Positions 33,801 to 48,100 of a DNA stretch of 64,000 nt are shown here, one piece after another. How positions within the stretch are numbered: position 1 is the first letter of the stretch; each line of letters opens with the position of its first letter. The notes under the pieces were generated by a model that saw only the letters and a program-made list of their open reading frames with translations, was not told the DNA's origin and ran no database searches. The DNA comes from Phoebastria nigripes (taxonomy: Eukaryota; Chordata; Aves; Procellariiformes; Diomedeidae). A program made the translations under genes and the position numbers. Location: positions 1,054,588 to 1,118,587 of the forward strand of contig JAYKAV010003443.1 in NCBI GenBank assembly GCA_035582835.1, read 5' to 3'.

Positions 33801-36705
33801 TTTCTGGTGAAGTCATGATTACTTAATTAGAGATGATCAAAAAACACTGGTTATTCACTCATATTCTTTGTGTATTCCTACCAACCTGTGCTTTGTGAAG
33901 CTTTAACTGGATACAGCTCTTCTGTTTGTACAAGAAAAACAAACAATCACCCAAGATGTCTCACAAAGCAACCACAGAAAATATTTTCACTGCCAAATTT
34001 ATCTATCTGTGCTCACTGGATTAAATAACAACAGAAAAAAAAAAATCCCTACCCTTAACCAGTCCCTCTCTGACACTTGCAGTGACAATTTTTCTCATAG
34101 GCCTTCTGAGAAACGAACTTTTTGATGTACCAAAGGCCCCAAACTGTAACCCAAAATGACCACAATGGCTGCAAATGCTAGCACCTTCCTCTGCTTATGG
34201 TGATGCAGTTTTGGTATGTTTTGCTGGCCTTTCAACCCTGGCCCATGTAGAGAACATACATTTTAAAAATGGCATATCAGGTGCACAGTTGCTATTGTTT
34301 GTAATCAGATCTGAGTGCGTAAAGTCTCACGTGCAGCAACTGTACGTTTAAGGTGCCCGGTTTTCCACATGACCTAACATAACTATAAAAAGAGAGCAGT
34401 TGTATAAAGAAATCCTGGGATCTTTCACTTGGCTTCCCTTCCGCCTGTCTGTGCGCTTCTGGAAAATGCCATGTTACTGGGACTGTGACTTTCAAAGGCA
34501 GTCAGTCAGATCATCTTGTGAAATCCAGGGTGATAAGAGAAAGAGGAGAGGAAGGAAACTGAAGTTAAAAAAAAATATAGCTGCTACTATACCATCGAAC
34601 TGCTTCATGAGGAGTTCTCCCAGTCAGTCAGGGTAACGCATTTGGAAGGAAGGAGGGAGTCACACATTGAGCTCTTTTTAAAAAAGACTTCTGTTTTAAT
34701 TATTAAAGCAGTGCTATCATACAGAATGTCTATAGGGAATTGCTTAATTTTATGCTTTTTCTTTGGTGATTGGGGACCATGTTATAAAATATAAATGTGT
34801 TCTTTTATTTCTTGAAAGTGCCTTCTGAAGGACCCTCACACATTTCACATCTATTTCATTCTGCCCTCTTTTCTCTGTTTTTGGCCACGGTGGTAGGGCT
34901 TTGGGGGAGAGGAAATACTATTTTAATTTTTTGTGAGGCTTTTCTGGTATCCGTTTCCTCAGAACTGTGCCAAATGTGTTATTAGAAGGGATCTCTCCTA
35001 TTTGAGTTCTCACAGGAAGATTCATAAATAAGAAGTAAAAATTCTACTACCTGCCCTAATTCTGGGGGGTACAACCACCAGAGATTTATAAAACCGGATG
35101 TAATTTCCAGTTAAACTTTCTAATGGGATACGTCTGCAAGCAGCAATATTTTCTACACAACCTTTCAGAACCAGGAAATTTATAAGATATTACATAAGAA
35201 ATCAGTGTTCCTAGCTTCCCTATTTTATAACAATTTTAAAATAGAGCTTATACAGTAGAAGCAATACAACGGTTTTGTAGCTTTCTCTGCCTAAAACAGT
35301 GTTTCATCGTTCATCCATCCACAGCAATTCTTCCGGATTTGGGCAAAAGCTAGTAGGCTAAGATCATAAAGTTACTAATACTCTGACGTCACTTAGGAAC
35401 TGAAGCCCCCTTTTCAAAAGGGATCTGTGACATGCCTGGACTATAGCATAAACTCAGATAATTGACACTGGGGCCCAAGCATCTGGCTTAGCTTAGCAAC
35501 AGATGTTCACAGACACTTTCTAAAGCCATCCTCGTGCTTCTGTGTTCTGCTGTTGCACTCCTGAGGGTATGTCACTAAATTTCTGAGGACATCTCCTGCA
35601 TGTTGTAAAGCTCAGCTGCTCTCTGGTTAGTCCCCAAGCTACCCTTCTGGGGACATGGCAGGGAAGGGAGGATTTGCGGGAAGCGACTAAAGGATTATTA
35701 ATACTTGCTATTTCAACATGCCTCAGTACTACGATGGGAGAAAGCACAAATAGGAGCAGAATCAAGACAAGCTAGTCAGACCTGACAATATTATTATTTG
35801 TTGCTGACATGTACCTTGGTGTATGAGTGGGAATATAGGAAGCAAGATGAAAAAACACGAGTCTGCTAATACTGTAGTGAGTATGTACCCCTAAGGATTT
35901 CTATCTTATTGAAAGTCAAAGCACTTTGGCTGCCTAATCCTCTGAGACAATGTCACCAATTACACTAAATTTCTCTAAAATTTAGAGGGGGTAGAAGCAC
36001 TATTTATTCATTTGAGAAAATACAGCTGATAGGGCATCAGAATGCTAAAGATGAGGAGCAAGAGCTAATCGCCTCTAGATTTTTGGTCCAAATCAGAAGT
36101 GGGGACAGATGTGTATTTCCTTCTTACCCATCTTTTTTATTCATGTATATCTCGTAGTAATTTCATAGTATCTCACTTCTGACAATCCCAGAGATATAAC
36201 AAGGACAGGGAACTGAATCTACTCACATTGTAAAATTTCACATCTGCTGACAGCTTGTTTCCTCCTCAGTCTCTGTGTTATCACTATTCGGGAGATCATC
36301 AAGACAAAGATGCTCATACAGTAAAAATGCAACTTCTGTAATGTGTCAGTCATGAAACTATCTCAAAGGGAAACTACAATTAAAAAACTAGAAATGCTTT
36401 AAAGACAGTGACATTAAACAGAGATGACACCCAAGAGAAGAAGGTGCAGATCTATTGTGATTATTGACAAGGAAAAATATACCATAGCTTATGGACAACA
36501 CTGCAGAAATGCATGGTTTATAAAAACAACCGGATTTCTCTTGAAAGTCACCAACCATCAGGCCCAGCTATGCAGGCATGTCAGCTTACAAATGCACACA
36601 GCTGCCACCGATTATGAAAGCATCCAGCTAGCCATGAGCCTGTCTGTGCTTAAAGTTGTGGGCAGAGCCTGTAAGACATCATGTGCTACCAAAAGCAATC
36701 AAGAT

Positions 36706-36709
<4 letters not shown>
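30860..36709. other. No gene recognised
   Basis: AT-rich unique sequence with only short frames (up to about 81 codons). One ambiguous base lies near 31287. The 95-codon frame with a true ATG at 36424-36711 ends directly at a long poly-A run and is discussed under findings. No domain or signal is visible in it. Confidence 0.45.

Positions 36710-36755
<46 letters not shown>
36710..36755. repeat. Poly-A run, 46 bases
   Basis: An uninterrupted A46 tract, the longest homopolymer in the window. CR1 retrotransposons do not leave poly-A tails, so in a bird it is either a plain mononucleotide microsatellite or the tail of a rare retrocopy. Its exact length in an assembly is unreliable. Confidence 0.95.
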
Positions 36756-36757
<2 letters not shown>

Positions 36758-37399
36758 TGGAAACTCAAAAAAGGATGCAATTAAGGCACCATATTCTTAT
36801 TCAAATGGATTTAGTTATAACTTGACACACAGGTCCTCCACATGACAGGACAGATACATTTTGACAGCGCAGTGTTTAGAAGAAAAATAAAATATGCAGC
36901 CACATACAAGTTACTTGCTAGACTGCACATTTCTGTATGCACAGCAAGGACAAGGAGAACCCCCTTGGGTGACTGTATAATGTAACTTTGCAAGTCCATA
37001 GCTGGATTCATTACTTTGCACAGTATTCAGCAAAAACGAAACAGCCTCTGTCAGCACTGAAGACAGTGTGGTTTCATAACAAACTTACTTCAGAACAATG
37101 TGTTAGTTGTGAGACTTTCGAGCCTACTAACTCTGCTGTGCCTGGAATAATGTGCCTGCAGCTGAACACAGCACCAAGGCCAAAGGCTCAGAAAAGCCGG
37201 ACCTAAGTATTCGGAGTGTTTTGGACATGCTCATAAGAGAAATCTGGATATAGACTACTTGTGACAATTCTTAATCACAGGGGGAAACTATTAGCCTCAG
37301 CAACTAAGCAACTTTATTTCCCCAAGCTGGAAAAAAATGGTATAGAAAATCTCCAGGTTCCCTAGGAATTGATGTTGGATTTAGTAGTGAGTGGAATTT
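36756..37399. other. No gene recognised
   Basis: Unique sequence. The two short overlapping frames at 36811-37206 have no motif. The 3' part may include diverged upstream sequence of the ancient CR1 that begins to be recognisable at about 37400. Confidence 0.4.
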
Positions 37400-37736
37400 T
37401 TGGAAGTTTTGTGTTCAAAACCCTTTAGACAAGATCCCACATTCATGTTGCTCCATGTGAAAGGAAAAAGGAGAGCATCTGCTTGTGAATTAATCACTAT
37501 TTAAGGATAGGAAATGGGTTAAATATTCAGTTTTCACAACAGATAAAACATTTCTTTGTCTCAAATCCTACAAGGATCTGTTCTGAGACCCATAGTGTTC
37601 AACACAGTCATAAGTTATCAAAAAAAGTCAGTTAATAATGGCAAGACAAAGCTTGTTGATAATACAAAACTACTCAAGGTAGTCAATCTAAAAGTAGCTG
37701 TAGAACAGTCTCATGATTTTAAGCAGCTAGATAATA
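37400..37736 (+). mobile_element. Ancient CR1-type LINE, decayed reverse-transcriptase core
   Basis: In plus orientation the segment follows the old amniote CR1 ORF2: TTCAAAACCCTTTAGACAAG (FDKV-type palm region), GGATAGGAAATGGGTTAAAT, AATATTCAGTTTTCACAAC, then CTACAAGGATCTGTTCTGAG with peptide LQGSVLRPIVFNT, and CTTGTTGATAATACAAAACT with peptide LVDNTKLLKVV. The last is the remnant of the F(A)DDTKL catalytic box, with the second Asp changed to Asn (37652-37672). The flanks are too diverged to follow further. The 79-codon frame from 37556 is the surviving open piece of this dead element and is not a gene. Confidence 0.8.
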
Positions 37737-37781
37737 AAAAACCCAAACAAAACAAACAAACAAAAAACCACCCCAAAACAC
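37737..37781. repeat. A-rich simple repeat (CAAA-like)
   Basis: AAACAAAACAAACAAACAAAAAACC-type low-complexity DNA directly follows the recognisable part of the ancient CR1. It separates that remnant from unique sequence. Confidence 0.8.
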
Positions 37782-40700
37782 ATAACAGCTCATAAACATA
37801 TCAACTATGCAGTTTGCCTGACAAGTTAGGGGAGAACCATCTCCCTGCTCTGCCTATAGCTTCTGAAAGAATCCAATACTGACTGTTGTCAGTGGCGGAA
37901 GATTGGTGCAGGATGGATCAAGGGGGAAAAAAAAAAAGTGAGAGTCATACAGTGGATGCTTTTAGAGAAAGTGATGTTTCCTTACATATTTTTTTTTCCC
38001 AGCCTTCTATAATATGCAGTTTACAGTGGAGCCTGACTGCAGAAGGGACTGTCAAAATCAAAGTCCTTATCTCTTCCAAATGGACACAACATCACTTGGC
38101 AGTTGTCTTACTGTCATACTTGGTCCTTCACCAAGGTTTGAATCATCTTATGTTGTGGTACTCAGCTGTCATCACTCCACTTAAATGTGCCTGCCTTTTA
38201 GTGCTCCTGTTCCAGGTTAGACGTTACACTGGTGCAGCACTTTGAGGTCCTGTAGAGTATCCAGTGTGACATAAGAAAACATTTAATAAATGCATTTAAA
38301 ATGAACTTAGTTGTGTTGAAGATGATGATTTCAGATTCTGCTACTCAGCCCACTCTATTCAGCTGTGTAGGAAGTATCAGCTGTTTAAAATTTTTCTGTA
38401 TTGCTATGGCAACCCTCATTCTCCAGCAGCCTCTTACAACAGTACATAGAAATGCACTCACTTTTCAGGCAAGCTGCATACCACTCCTGAAAACTGGGGC
38501 TCTGTCTCCCTAATGAAACGCACACCTAACTCCCATTACATTTAATTTGACTCATGAGCACATACCAGTTTACTCTGCAAAATTTATTTAGCTCATTACC
38601 TGGCCTATTGTGCAAGTCCAAATCTCACAGACACATACNCTCAAATCACTTGGGTTAAGTGCAGTTACAGACTGAGAAATAACTCTGGTAAGCACAGCAC
38701 TGTGTGNCTTTACATAGGTGATTGAGTGGCTCCCACATCTGATTTTACTCATTATCATTGAAAATCATTTCCTCCTACATCACAACCTTAGGGCAAGGGG
38801 CAGGGAGAAGGGAAAGGAGAAACATCACACATGTGCTGCTTTCACCAGTCATGTGAGGAGCACTGGAAGAGGGAAGTGGAGAGAATGCACCACCATGGCC
38901 CTGTCTTGCCACGTTGATGGACAGCAGAACAATCTATACCCTTGAAATATTTGGATATTTGCTAGGTGTGAATTCCTGTGCAGAAGTAAGGTACTTCAGG
39001 GTCCCCAAAATTGGCCAATGTCTAAATATAACAAACTGCAAAGTGGCTCTTTGTAAGTTAGCAGATGGTTTTCGCAACTGCCAGGTCTGCACCTCACCTG
39101 GGATCTGCAGCAAGCTGAATTCTTGATGGCTGATGGTAAAGCATAAGCCCGAATGTTTCTGCAAACCAAAAGTTGCCTCTCAGTTAAACCTGTGCCGTTG
39201 CATCAAGTGCTATGTAATAAATAGACAAAGATAAAACTCCTGTCTATATCTCAGGGATTTATTTTCCTAAAGAGCATCATTCTTCATCATTTCAGATACA
39301 TGGAAAAGAGCTTGTGAAGACTGTTCTCCTAAGCAATTCCTGTATTGAGGAAAAAACTTGACAAAAGAAAGAATCCAATCTCTCTTGCAAAGGAGAAACA
39401 ACAAATGTTATTTGCCAGTCACAGAAGGATGAAACTATTCCCCTACCATAACCATAATCATCTCCCTGAAACGAAGACGCAAGAATCGTTACTAGTCTGT
39501 GGAGGAAAGGAATATCCATTTATCCACTGACTGCAACCTTTTTTTTAGGGCGTCATATATGCAATGAATTACAAAGCTGGCATTCTCAGTGCCCTGTCTG
39601 AATTCTCTTCCCCACACTGAAGAGTTCCCTGAGAACTTGTCTTTTAATAACCACAATCTGAAACAAATATTATTGTAGGTTCTTCCTCCTGCAACTCAAA
39701 GGGGAACAGCATATTCAGCCCATCATAGGGTTAGCTATTACAGCTTCCTCTCTCCCAGCTGGAAATGTTTCAGTAGCTGTTTGAACTCAGTTTAAGCTCA
39801 GAACAAGAAAGCAGAAGCTAAAAAGCACTGCAAAAAGGTGTTGTTTGTCTATGACATTGGGAAACTGTCATCAATGAGTGTAGGCAGATGTGAGAATGTA
39901 TTGATCAGTTCATTCCCAGATATTGCTGAGTTAGTAAAAAATCCCTCAATTTATATGGAACAAGCTGCTTAAAAAGACATCATGAAAGTAGTTCTCAGAG
40001 ATTAATAAAGTTAAATAGTTTTCCCCAGACCCGACTTTCATGCACATGAAAAACTATTGCATCCAGGGGTCTTACTTGCCCTGTGAATAGCTGATCTTCT
40101 TCCCAAGCAAAGCTGGCTGTATAGTTTATTTCATTTCTCTGTTTGTTGTTTTGTTCATAGTCATTTGAAAATGCTCTAGCTTCAATAATGGGAAAACATT
40201 GCAAGAAAAATGTGGTTTTTCTTTCAAATGTTTTCATTATTGGCTATTCTGTGACCCAAAAAAATGCTCACAAACATGCTTTTGAAAGGATTAGCTATTG
40301 CAATAANCACTTCAATAAAAAATTGCTTTAAAAAAAAGGCGCCCCAGGACTACTATTTCAATAAATGACAAATGTGTCCCTTCACACCTTGCTAAATACA
40401 AGCATATTTGAAAATCTGACTTGTTCTTTCTTAACACTTTAAAATTTCAGTGGCTGCAGTTCAGCACCCAGGAGATCACTGCCAGCTATGTTCCCTGAAC
40501 CATGCTGCCTTCATCTTCGCTCCCCTAGGTTGAGATACACAGANTACCTGTTATCTCAGCTGATAGCTATGTTTTGGACAAGCCTCTCACTGGTAACCAC
40601 AGTGCAACTGACAGGAACTCAACTGTGCCACAGAGAGAGGGTTTGTAACTTCTTGTCTCGGTAGCCCGAGGCCACAGTGGCGAGCAGACTGCAAGGGGAC

Positions 40701-42118
40701 CAGCTCTTCCTCGTGGACGTTGCTTCCTGCAAGAACCACGCTAGGAAATGCCAATCAATAGCAACAGAAACAACAGTAAGGAGGAAGCATGAGGAAGGTT
40801 TAGCACCACCCTTGATCAGTGCCAATCTGCCTTTCCACAGACCCTGATTTTCCCTTATAGTGATCACGTAACTAACACCTTTTCAACATGCGGCTGTAAA
40901 TACCCGCCACATTCTCACCTGCGTCTCATCTGCTCTAGTCACATCTTCCAGTGTCTTGCCCACAGGCTGATGGGGTTTGATCAAAGCAAATTGTTAGAAA
41001 TTATTATGCAAATTCACTCATCAGTGAACGTGCTTTGAACGACACTGAAAATTACACCAACCGTGGCAGCCAAGACACCTTGAACCCCGGCTAATGATGC
41101 GCAACCCTGTTCACATTTCTCAAGTGAATGCACCCATTTTAAGTTTGAAAAGCTAAAATGGGACAAGAAGTTGGCACTGGGCTTAAAGGGGAGGTTACAA
41201 ATTGCATCAGTCACAGGAAGCACTGAAGGAAAGAGTGCCTCCCACTCAGAGCAAGGGATCTGATTCCCATTACCAAGAAGATGCATTTACTTCTTTTTGA
41301 ACTGCAAAGATCCTGCTCAAGTTACCCCATCCCCCTGTAAGACTGATGTAAGGAGTTTATTACAGCACAAAGAGTTTTGCTGCTTAGATTTATTGGAGAT
41401 GCAAGAGCAGACAGGCAGACTCAAGATAGGAAATAGCATGCATCACCCACTCTCGAGTTTCCTCTCTACAGCTCCACTAAGTGTGGTTTTTGGCACGCAC
41501 ACTGGAAAAAAATATTTTCCATTAATAGTCTGGACTAGTGTATTAGACCAGTGCACTGCCTTCCAAGAACTGTGAGATCCAAAACATGTTTAATTTAGTC
41601 TAAATAGGGCCCCTATGATCTACAGTACTTCCTGGATATTTGTATATGCATGTCATTTTATAGAGACAGGTACAGACATATGGTTTGCATTTTCCTTTAG
41701 CTAATTATTTTTTCAGAGTTTCAACACTAGAACTGGTCAGAAGAACATTGATGGAACCATGTTCTGTTGGGAAATGCAAGTGTCTTCAAATGGAAAAGAG
41801 TATTAAATTCATCATCAGAAAAATTTGCATCCAAACCTTCATTCTGATCCAGCAAGGGATCAGTCACATTCTGTGACCTGCGTTTCCAGAGGAAACAGCT
41901 TGCATATCAAATAGTTGTGACTGGTGAAATGCTTGTGAAAAGCATGAAGCTGCAAATTATTCACAGAAGTTATTCATCAAGCGTGAATGAAGACATTGCC
42001 CAGCCCTACAATGTGATTGCAAGCCACTTGTGAGCCAAGAGAGAGGTGAAAATCTGTACTAATTATTATCCCAGACTATGAATTTGGACTAAAGGAATGC
42101 ACTGAGATTTGTACGCAT
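37782..42118. other. No gene recognised
   Basis: AT-rich unique sequence. AGCACTTTGAGGTCCTGTAG at 38239-38258, followed by TTTAATAAATGCATTT near 38282, resembles the tail of an ancient amniote repeat (CACTTTGAGATCC ... AAATGCA), but I cannot name it. Ambiguous bases lie near 38639, 38707, 40307 and 40545. Open frames are short and scattered on both strands. Confidence 0.45.
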
Positions 42119-42140
42119 CTCTCTCTCTCTCTCTCTCTCT
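42119..42140. repeat. (CT)11 microsatellite
   Basis: Eleven perfect CT units followed by T4. A dinucleotide repeat of this length is likely to vary between individuals. A short (ATG)5 run at 42818-42832 is also present nearby. Confidence 0.95.
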
Positions 42141-45100
42141 TTTTGTCAGCTGAATATTGCCGTAAGATGTATTTTCCTCTTTAGAGCTTTAGCCAGGTCT
42201 CACAGCATGCTTTTAGACTGCACATGAAACACAGCATGAAATAATCTGTCACCTTTCTTTAACAGGCCATTATTTGCAGTCTTCTGGGCCAGCTTTGAAT
42301 CGGATCTGCCACTCTTGGCAAACTGAAATGTTAATATCCCTTTGATATTCAGCTGTGTTTTTGCCAGGCTGGATGAAATAACTTATGCTGGAATGTCCAC
42401 ATAAGACAGGAAAAAAGCTACAGCTGAAGAAATTTCAGATCATCATAATTTCTAAATAGGAAAAATATAAAATTAAATATTGTGCAGCTTTGTAATTTAT
42501 CTGACAAAAAAGCACAGCAGTTCTTTAAACAGATGGAAAGAAAAAAGTCTTAGGATGCAATCACTGAAATATAGCAGAAAACTGAGCTGAAAAGTGACAA
42601 TGCATTTTATAATCAAAAAGTAAAGTGGGAACGGTAAGTCTAGGCACTTCCTCACAAAAACATGGACGTGCTTATTGGCCAGATTGAGTTTTCTTGAATG
42701 AGAAAGAGCCATTCTCTGGGGAAAGACACAGAAAAATCCTTTTAATATCTGAATACAAAAGCAATGTATACTGACATCTTTCCTCATAACGTAGCTGGGT
42801 TTTTCTTGTATGTTGTTATGATGATGATGATGTAGTATTAAAAATCATGCAGATTAGAGTAATTGAAAGTCTGTTTTTTTTTTTCTGTCTTAACCAAATT
42901 CAAATATCTCTTTATGGAGGGAAAAACTCTGACAATGTAGCCCTACTGATGTGTTTTACGGGAAGGGAAAAACAATCTTTACTTCTCTGAAAAAGCAAGT
43001 CCGGTTCCCAGCGAGCCTATCTACAAGTGACTTTGCATTTATAATAACAAAGAAATGACATAAGCTCCCAAGACTGTTATCTAAAAAAATCTTTTTAGCC
43101 CACTTGTGTACAGCTAGAAGATGCCAAATACAGGATCCCACAATTGACATTCAGACAAATTGTCTTTAACGTACATGCACCAGTTTTAAAATTTCAACTT
43201 TTTTTTTTTTATAGCTATCTTTTTTCTGTCTCAATTCAAATATCTTTAAATAAAAGGCATTATCTTTCCTTTACTTCTTGGCTGTACTGAAAACTATGTG
43301 GAGATTTGCAGTTCAGGTTAGACAGTGGATTTTAAAGCACAGCAGCTATGTGCTTCAAAATAAAGCCAAAGTATCACGCAAACTTAACTCTTAAGTTATT
43401 AATCTTCAGAGCAATGACATCACACAGATCGCACCTATTTCTGTATTCCCAGCTGAGCCTCAGCCGTTGGTCCTGAGGGGTGGGGTTACATTCTGCAAAA
43501 TGGTAGCAGAATGGCTTGAAGTATCTGATTTATTACTTATTGTTTGGATTAACTGGGCTGTAGTAAGGCATTAGTGTAAAGTGGCTTGGAAGTCTGCAGA
43601 AGGTTTGCTCTTGGATCTCATAACAGTCCCACATGAGCCATCTGTAAATAATCAAAAGGCGTCAAGTAGCTGAGAGCAAGAGAAAACCTTCAGGAATTTA
43701 TTTAGATCTTTGACTAAACAAAACTTTATCAAACTTACAGTTCTCTTTTTATTTGGCTCTTCAAGACCTTTCTTCCTGTAATAAACAACTCACATTCCAG
43801 ATCTGGCTATATGGACAACTGTAAACATCCTTCACATCCAGCCTGGCTCTGAATATGCAGTAAGTTCTAAAAATGTGTTTATAAACAAATAGTTTCAGAT
43901 ATTCTCTAGACATTTAGAACTGAAGGCTTTCTGAACAGGAAATGCTGGGAGGTCGGTCCCTCTGCTTTCAAGATACTAATAAGGAACACATGGAAAGGAT
44001 GTAAAATAATTCCTGCATTGTTTGAAGTAAAAGATTAAATACTGATGTGTGCCAGCATAGAAGCTATACGTAGGGATAACTGCCAAGTCAAGGGGTAAAG
44101 TAATAAGGGTAAAAGGTAGATGAACTAACAGTTTGATTTGGTGAAGGCTCCAAAATTCTGATGCTTTTTAAAAGATTATCCAAATTTGTCTGAACTTCCT
44201 GATGTCCTTCTGCCTTCCTCTATGCCAAGCTCCTCTCTACTCATAATTCAACTTTATCCATCCGTTTTTAGAAGCTCAGATCATCCGCCACTGACCAAAT
44301 TTCCATGAAAAGAAATTAACAGGCTTCCTGATTCTATTGTCCCACACTCCATAGTGAAGACGCATGATTCAGTCATCCTACTTTGTGCTTAATTTGGAGG
44401 TTAAAATTTCATCAGCAGATAAAGATGTTATTTTCTCTCCACTAATTCCCGTTATGCTTTGTGTCTTTACAACAAATGCCATACCCAGTGCATTCAAAGC
44501 TATGATGTCTATGTCCTGTACTTCTCTTGTAGGTAGGAATGCACACATTCACTAAAGCACAGTGGAGAGATTTTAACATGGAAGTATCTGCTAGTGTTTT
44601 CTGTTTTTAATCTGTCCCAGTTGAAAATCCATTAGAATTCCCAACTTACCGCTGAATTATTGCACTGCTGAATCAAGATCATGACATGAAGTTTTGGGGT
44701 AAAAATGTGGATCTCCATTTTTTTCCTTCTCTCTGAATAGCTGTTTTTATCCTTTCTGGATAGACAGGATAACAATGGTATGAGGTCAGGGTACAGATGA
44801 CTGGGGCTTTTATCATTCTATAAGGTTTTCATTATTCTCCCAGAGAATTTTACCATTCCCCTAGGTTTCTCATGAAACTGCTACATCTGATGTTGGGAAC
44901 GTTGGGAGTTTTGCATTGCTGCTTCAAATGAAATGCAATTATCAGCTAGAGAAAATATGCACTGTAAAAGGTAGAAAGTATGCATGTGAACACATAGAGT
45001 CTTCCCAACACGCGTGAACGTTTCTTCCCAGCCTGAATGTGTCAATATATGTGCAGACAGCATGCGAAGGAGTAGTAGGAGGGAGAGCTTGAAAGGGGTA

Positions 45101-48100
45101 AAGTTGGTGTGAAATAGCAAAATTCATTCAAACAAGCTCATTCCTCTTACCTTCCCCTGAGGCTAAGCATGTTACTTATCGTGAGAGCCCAGCATAAGCT
45201 GGGCTAGCCTAAGGAAATGTTCATTTAATGGTCACTCCTGCAAGACCATGAATGCTTGCCTCGGGAATCTGAGCAGTCGGTGGCAGAAGGCACTAATCAT
45301 CCTACAGGATCAATGTAACTCTAATATCTCTGATCCAATGTAAGTTCACCTATTTTCTACTTCTAAAAAACCAATAATAATCAAACAAAGACATCCTTAT
45401 ATATATTAATGTTGGTCCCTGTTAGCTCCCTGCTAGTATTGCCACATTAAGTACTTAAAAATATAAGATATATAGTTAAAACACTTCATAATTATGGAAG
45501 TTTCATAAATTAACCTATAATTACCACATAATAGACATTTTTTCCAATTATATCCATTGAGATTCACTAATTGGTATTGTGTTATCGCATTACTGAGCCC
45601 TAGTAATGCCTTGTAACAGCACTTACTGACTTCAACCTCAAGATATTTTGCCTAAGAACACAATGATGCACTCCCAGACTGTTTAAAGCACAATTTAAAG
45701 TAAATAAAAGAAAAAAAGAAAGCCTTCTTTCCATAAGCTCTTGGTAAGTGTTCAGAGGTATTGCAGTTAATGTCTGTTATTGCTGTGGAAAGAATATTTA
45801 AGCCCCTTTTTCACTCTAGCTTTCCAAAAGCAGCAATTAAGAGTAGAAAAGCAAAAGAAAGAAGGAAATCAGAAGAGCAGCTGAAGACAAGAAGAAATGG
45901 AAAAGCAAAAAAATGGGAGAGGCTTAAGAAAAAGAGAAAGAAAAGTGTAAAATTAAATGGAAGGTCTTTCAATTTTAAGAAAGTCAAAGCCTCTGAGAGC
46001 GCAAAAGAAATTTATAAAAATCTCTAACAAGAAAATTACAAAAACCAACCCCTCCACCTCAAACATAAATAAGAAAAAATACTTGGAACGAGGAACAGGT
46101 AAGCAGGGAAAGTCCATTACATCAGGTGTCCAACCATGGAGAAGGGTTTGTGCTTATAGACCTAATCCATGAAACAAATTAGTCCTGTCTTTGCAAGAGC
46201 AGTTCCTTTCTGAAGCTTCTTTCCTTTTCTTTGTTTCTTGCTTTTCCTTGACTATCAGCAGCAAATAAGATATGTATATCTGGGAAGTATTGCACTGAGG
46301 AAGACCTAAATCTATCCTGACAATTTCGGTCCTTAATTCCTTTCTATGCTGCGCTATTCTTGAGTTTGTGCACTCCTTAGACATTCATATACAAGTAAGC
46401 AAGGGTCATCAGAGCCATATAGCAAATGTCAAATTCTTCCATGCTAAAGAAATGGAAATGTAGTATTCTGCTTCTGAAAGAATAGAGCTGAGGGCTGAGT
46501 ACCATAATTTTATTTCAGATACTGACATTTCCCCGGAAAGTCAGATGTCTGGAAGTGTCATCAATTCTGACTGGTTACTGAAGAGGCAGTTGTGAAGACA
46601 TTCAAAGCCTTTCAATAGTAAGGCATTCCTTTTCTGTCATCAAGTAAGCTTTAGAAGCAATTTGGTCTAGATAGATACTTCTGTCCATTGACCTCTTGGG
46701 ATAAGACAGCCCCTAGCTCCTCTCAGAAATATGTTTGAAATGTGAATTCCTCACTGAAGAAAAGCATATACAGACTTACAATAGAAACAGTTCTTGAGAG
46801 TCTGAAAGGCCTTTTCACAGACTTGAAACATTGTAAAGGGAAATGCATTCTTGGTTAGGTCTATTAACAAGGCTTCTACAAAGAAACCTGATGTAAAAAT
46901 TTCCTGTGGAGAAGTCTCAGAAGAACTACAAATGGAGTAGATTATTTCTACTCCAGGGATAGGGACAGGCCTGGTCTGTAACATCTGTCAAGTGACTAAG
47001 AAGGTCCTGTTATTTCTTGTTATTAATTAAACAGAGAATTTACTATCAAACCAACCTCTCCTAACACATAGGTTTGTCAGATGACAGTGGTCCCGTTTCA
47101 AAGAAGAGTACTTCTGTGAATGCCAGACCCCTGCCCAATCCTGCTTATGGAAATGGATTGACCCTAGAACAAAGAAAAAATTATTTTTTCCCATGAGTCT
47201 ATCACAGCCAGGCAAACTTTCCTATACATCAATAACTGGTGATTCAACTCAAACCTAAGGAGCCAGGTGCATATCAAAGATAGAAAAGTAGGAGCCAGAA
47301 TGCCAGGAGCAAGAGAGAGATCTTACCATGCTGACATACCTGCTTTTCTCAGCTTAGCTTGCTAATTAACTCAGTAAACTAATTTAATTCTCCTCCCCGA
47401 TTCTGGACCTTGCTTACTGAGAATCTCTCCCCACTGTAAACCTTTGCAGCTTATGGTCAGATGTACATTTTTTTCTGGAAGTTGAGGTAAAGCTCTGCAC
47501 CATTTCACTTAGAGACACAGACAGTAGGGCCTTGCTATGCACTTTGAGTCCCTACTTGTGGTTTTGCTCTTTCACGCTTTGCTTTTTCTCAAGAGCCAAT
47601 GCTATTTCTAGGTTTTCTGCCTGTCTTGCAGCTTTCACCCTCTCCCGTTGTAGCCTCAAACCACTCCAGAGGACAATTAGTGTAAATTCTGCCTTACTGT
47701 CAAAGCACACTTAGGCACTCGTAGAGCAAGCCAAACTCAAGAAGAAGTGTGGAAATGAAGTCTGAAGGTACTTTGAACTGGAAAGTGTTGAGCAGTTCCT
47801 GAGCTGCATGTGGGTGGTGAGAGATTAGTTCATGGAGACTGCCTGTTCTCAGCACAGCATGATGTAAGCATTGCCAATGTTACTGCAAACCCATAGGAAT
47901 TAATGCAAGGAAAACTGAAATGATAACAAAAGTAATTTTTCCTCCCTTAATGACTTGAACACTTAGATGGTGAAGTATAATCCTTCACAAAAACTCAGAC
48001 CTGTACTTCCACACCACAGGAGTGTGCTTGTCAGAGTTATTTATCTGTCAAAGTACAGGCTGGGCAAAGGGAAGGGGGAAAAAAGCTGAACTGAGGCATG

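Noticed and set aside
45761..46027. 88-codon Lys/Arg/Glu-rich open frame resembling a basic nuclear protein
   Set aside because: It is the translation of a purine-rich low-complexity patch. There is no domain or splice support, and an overlapping frame gives a similar composition.
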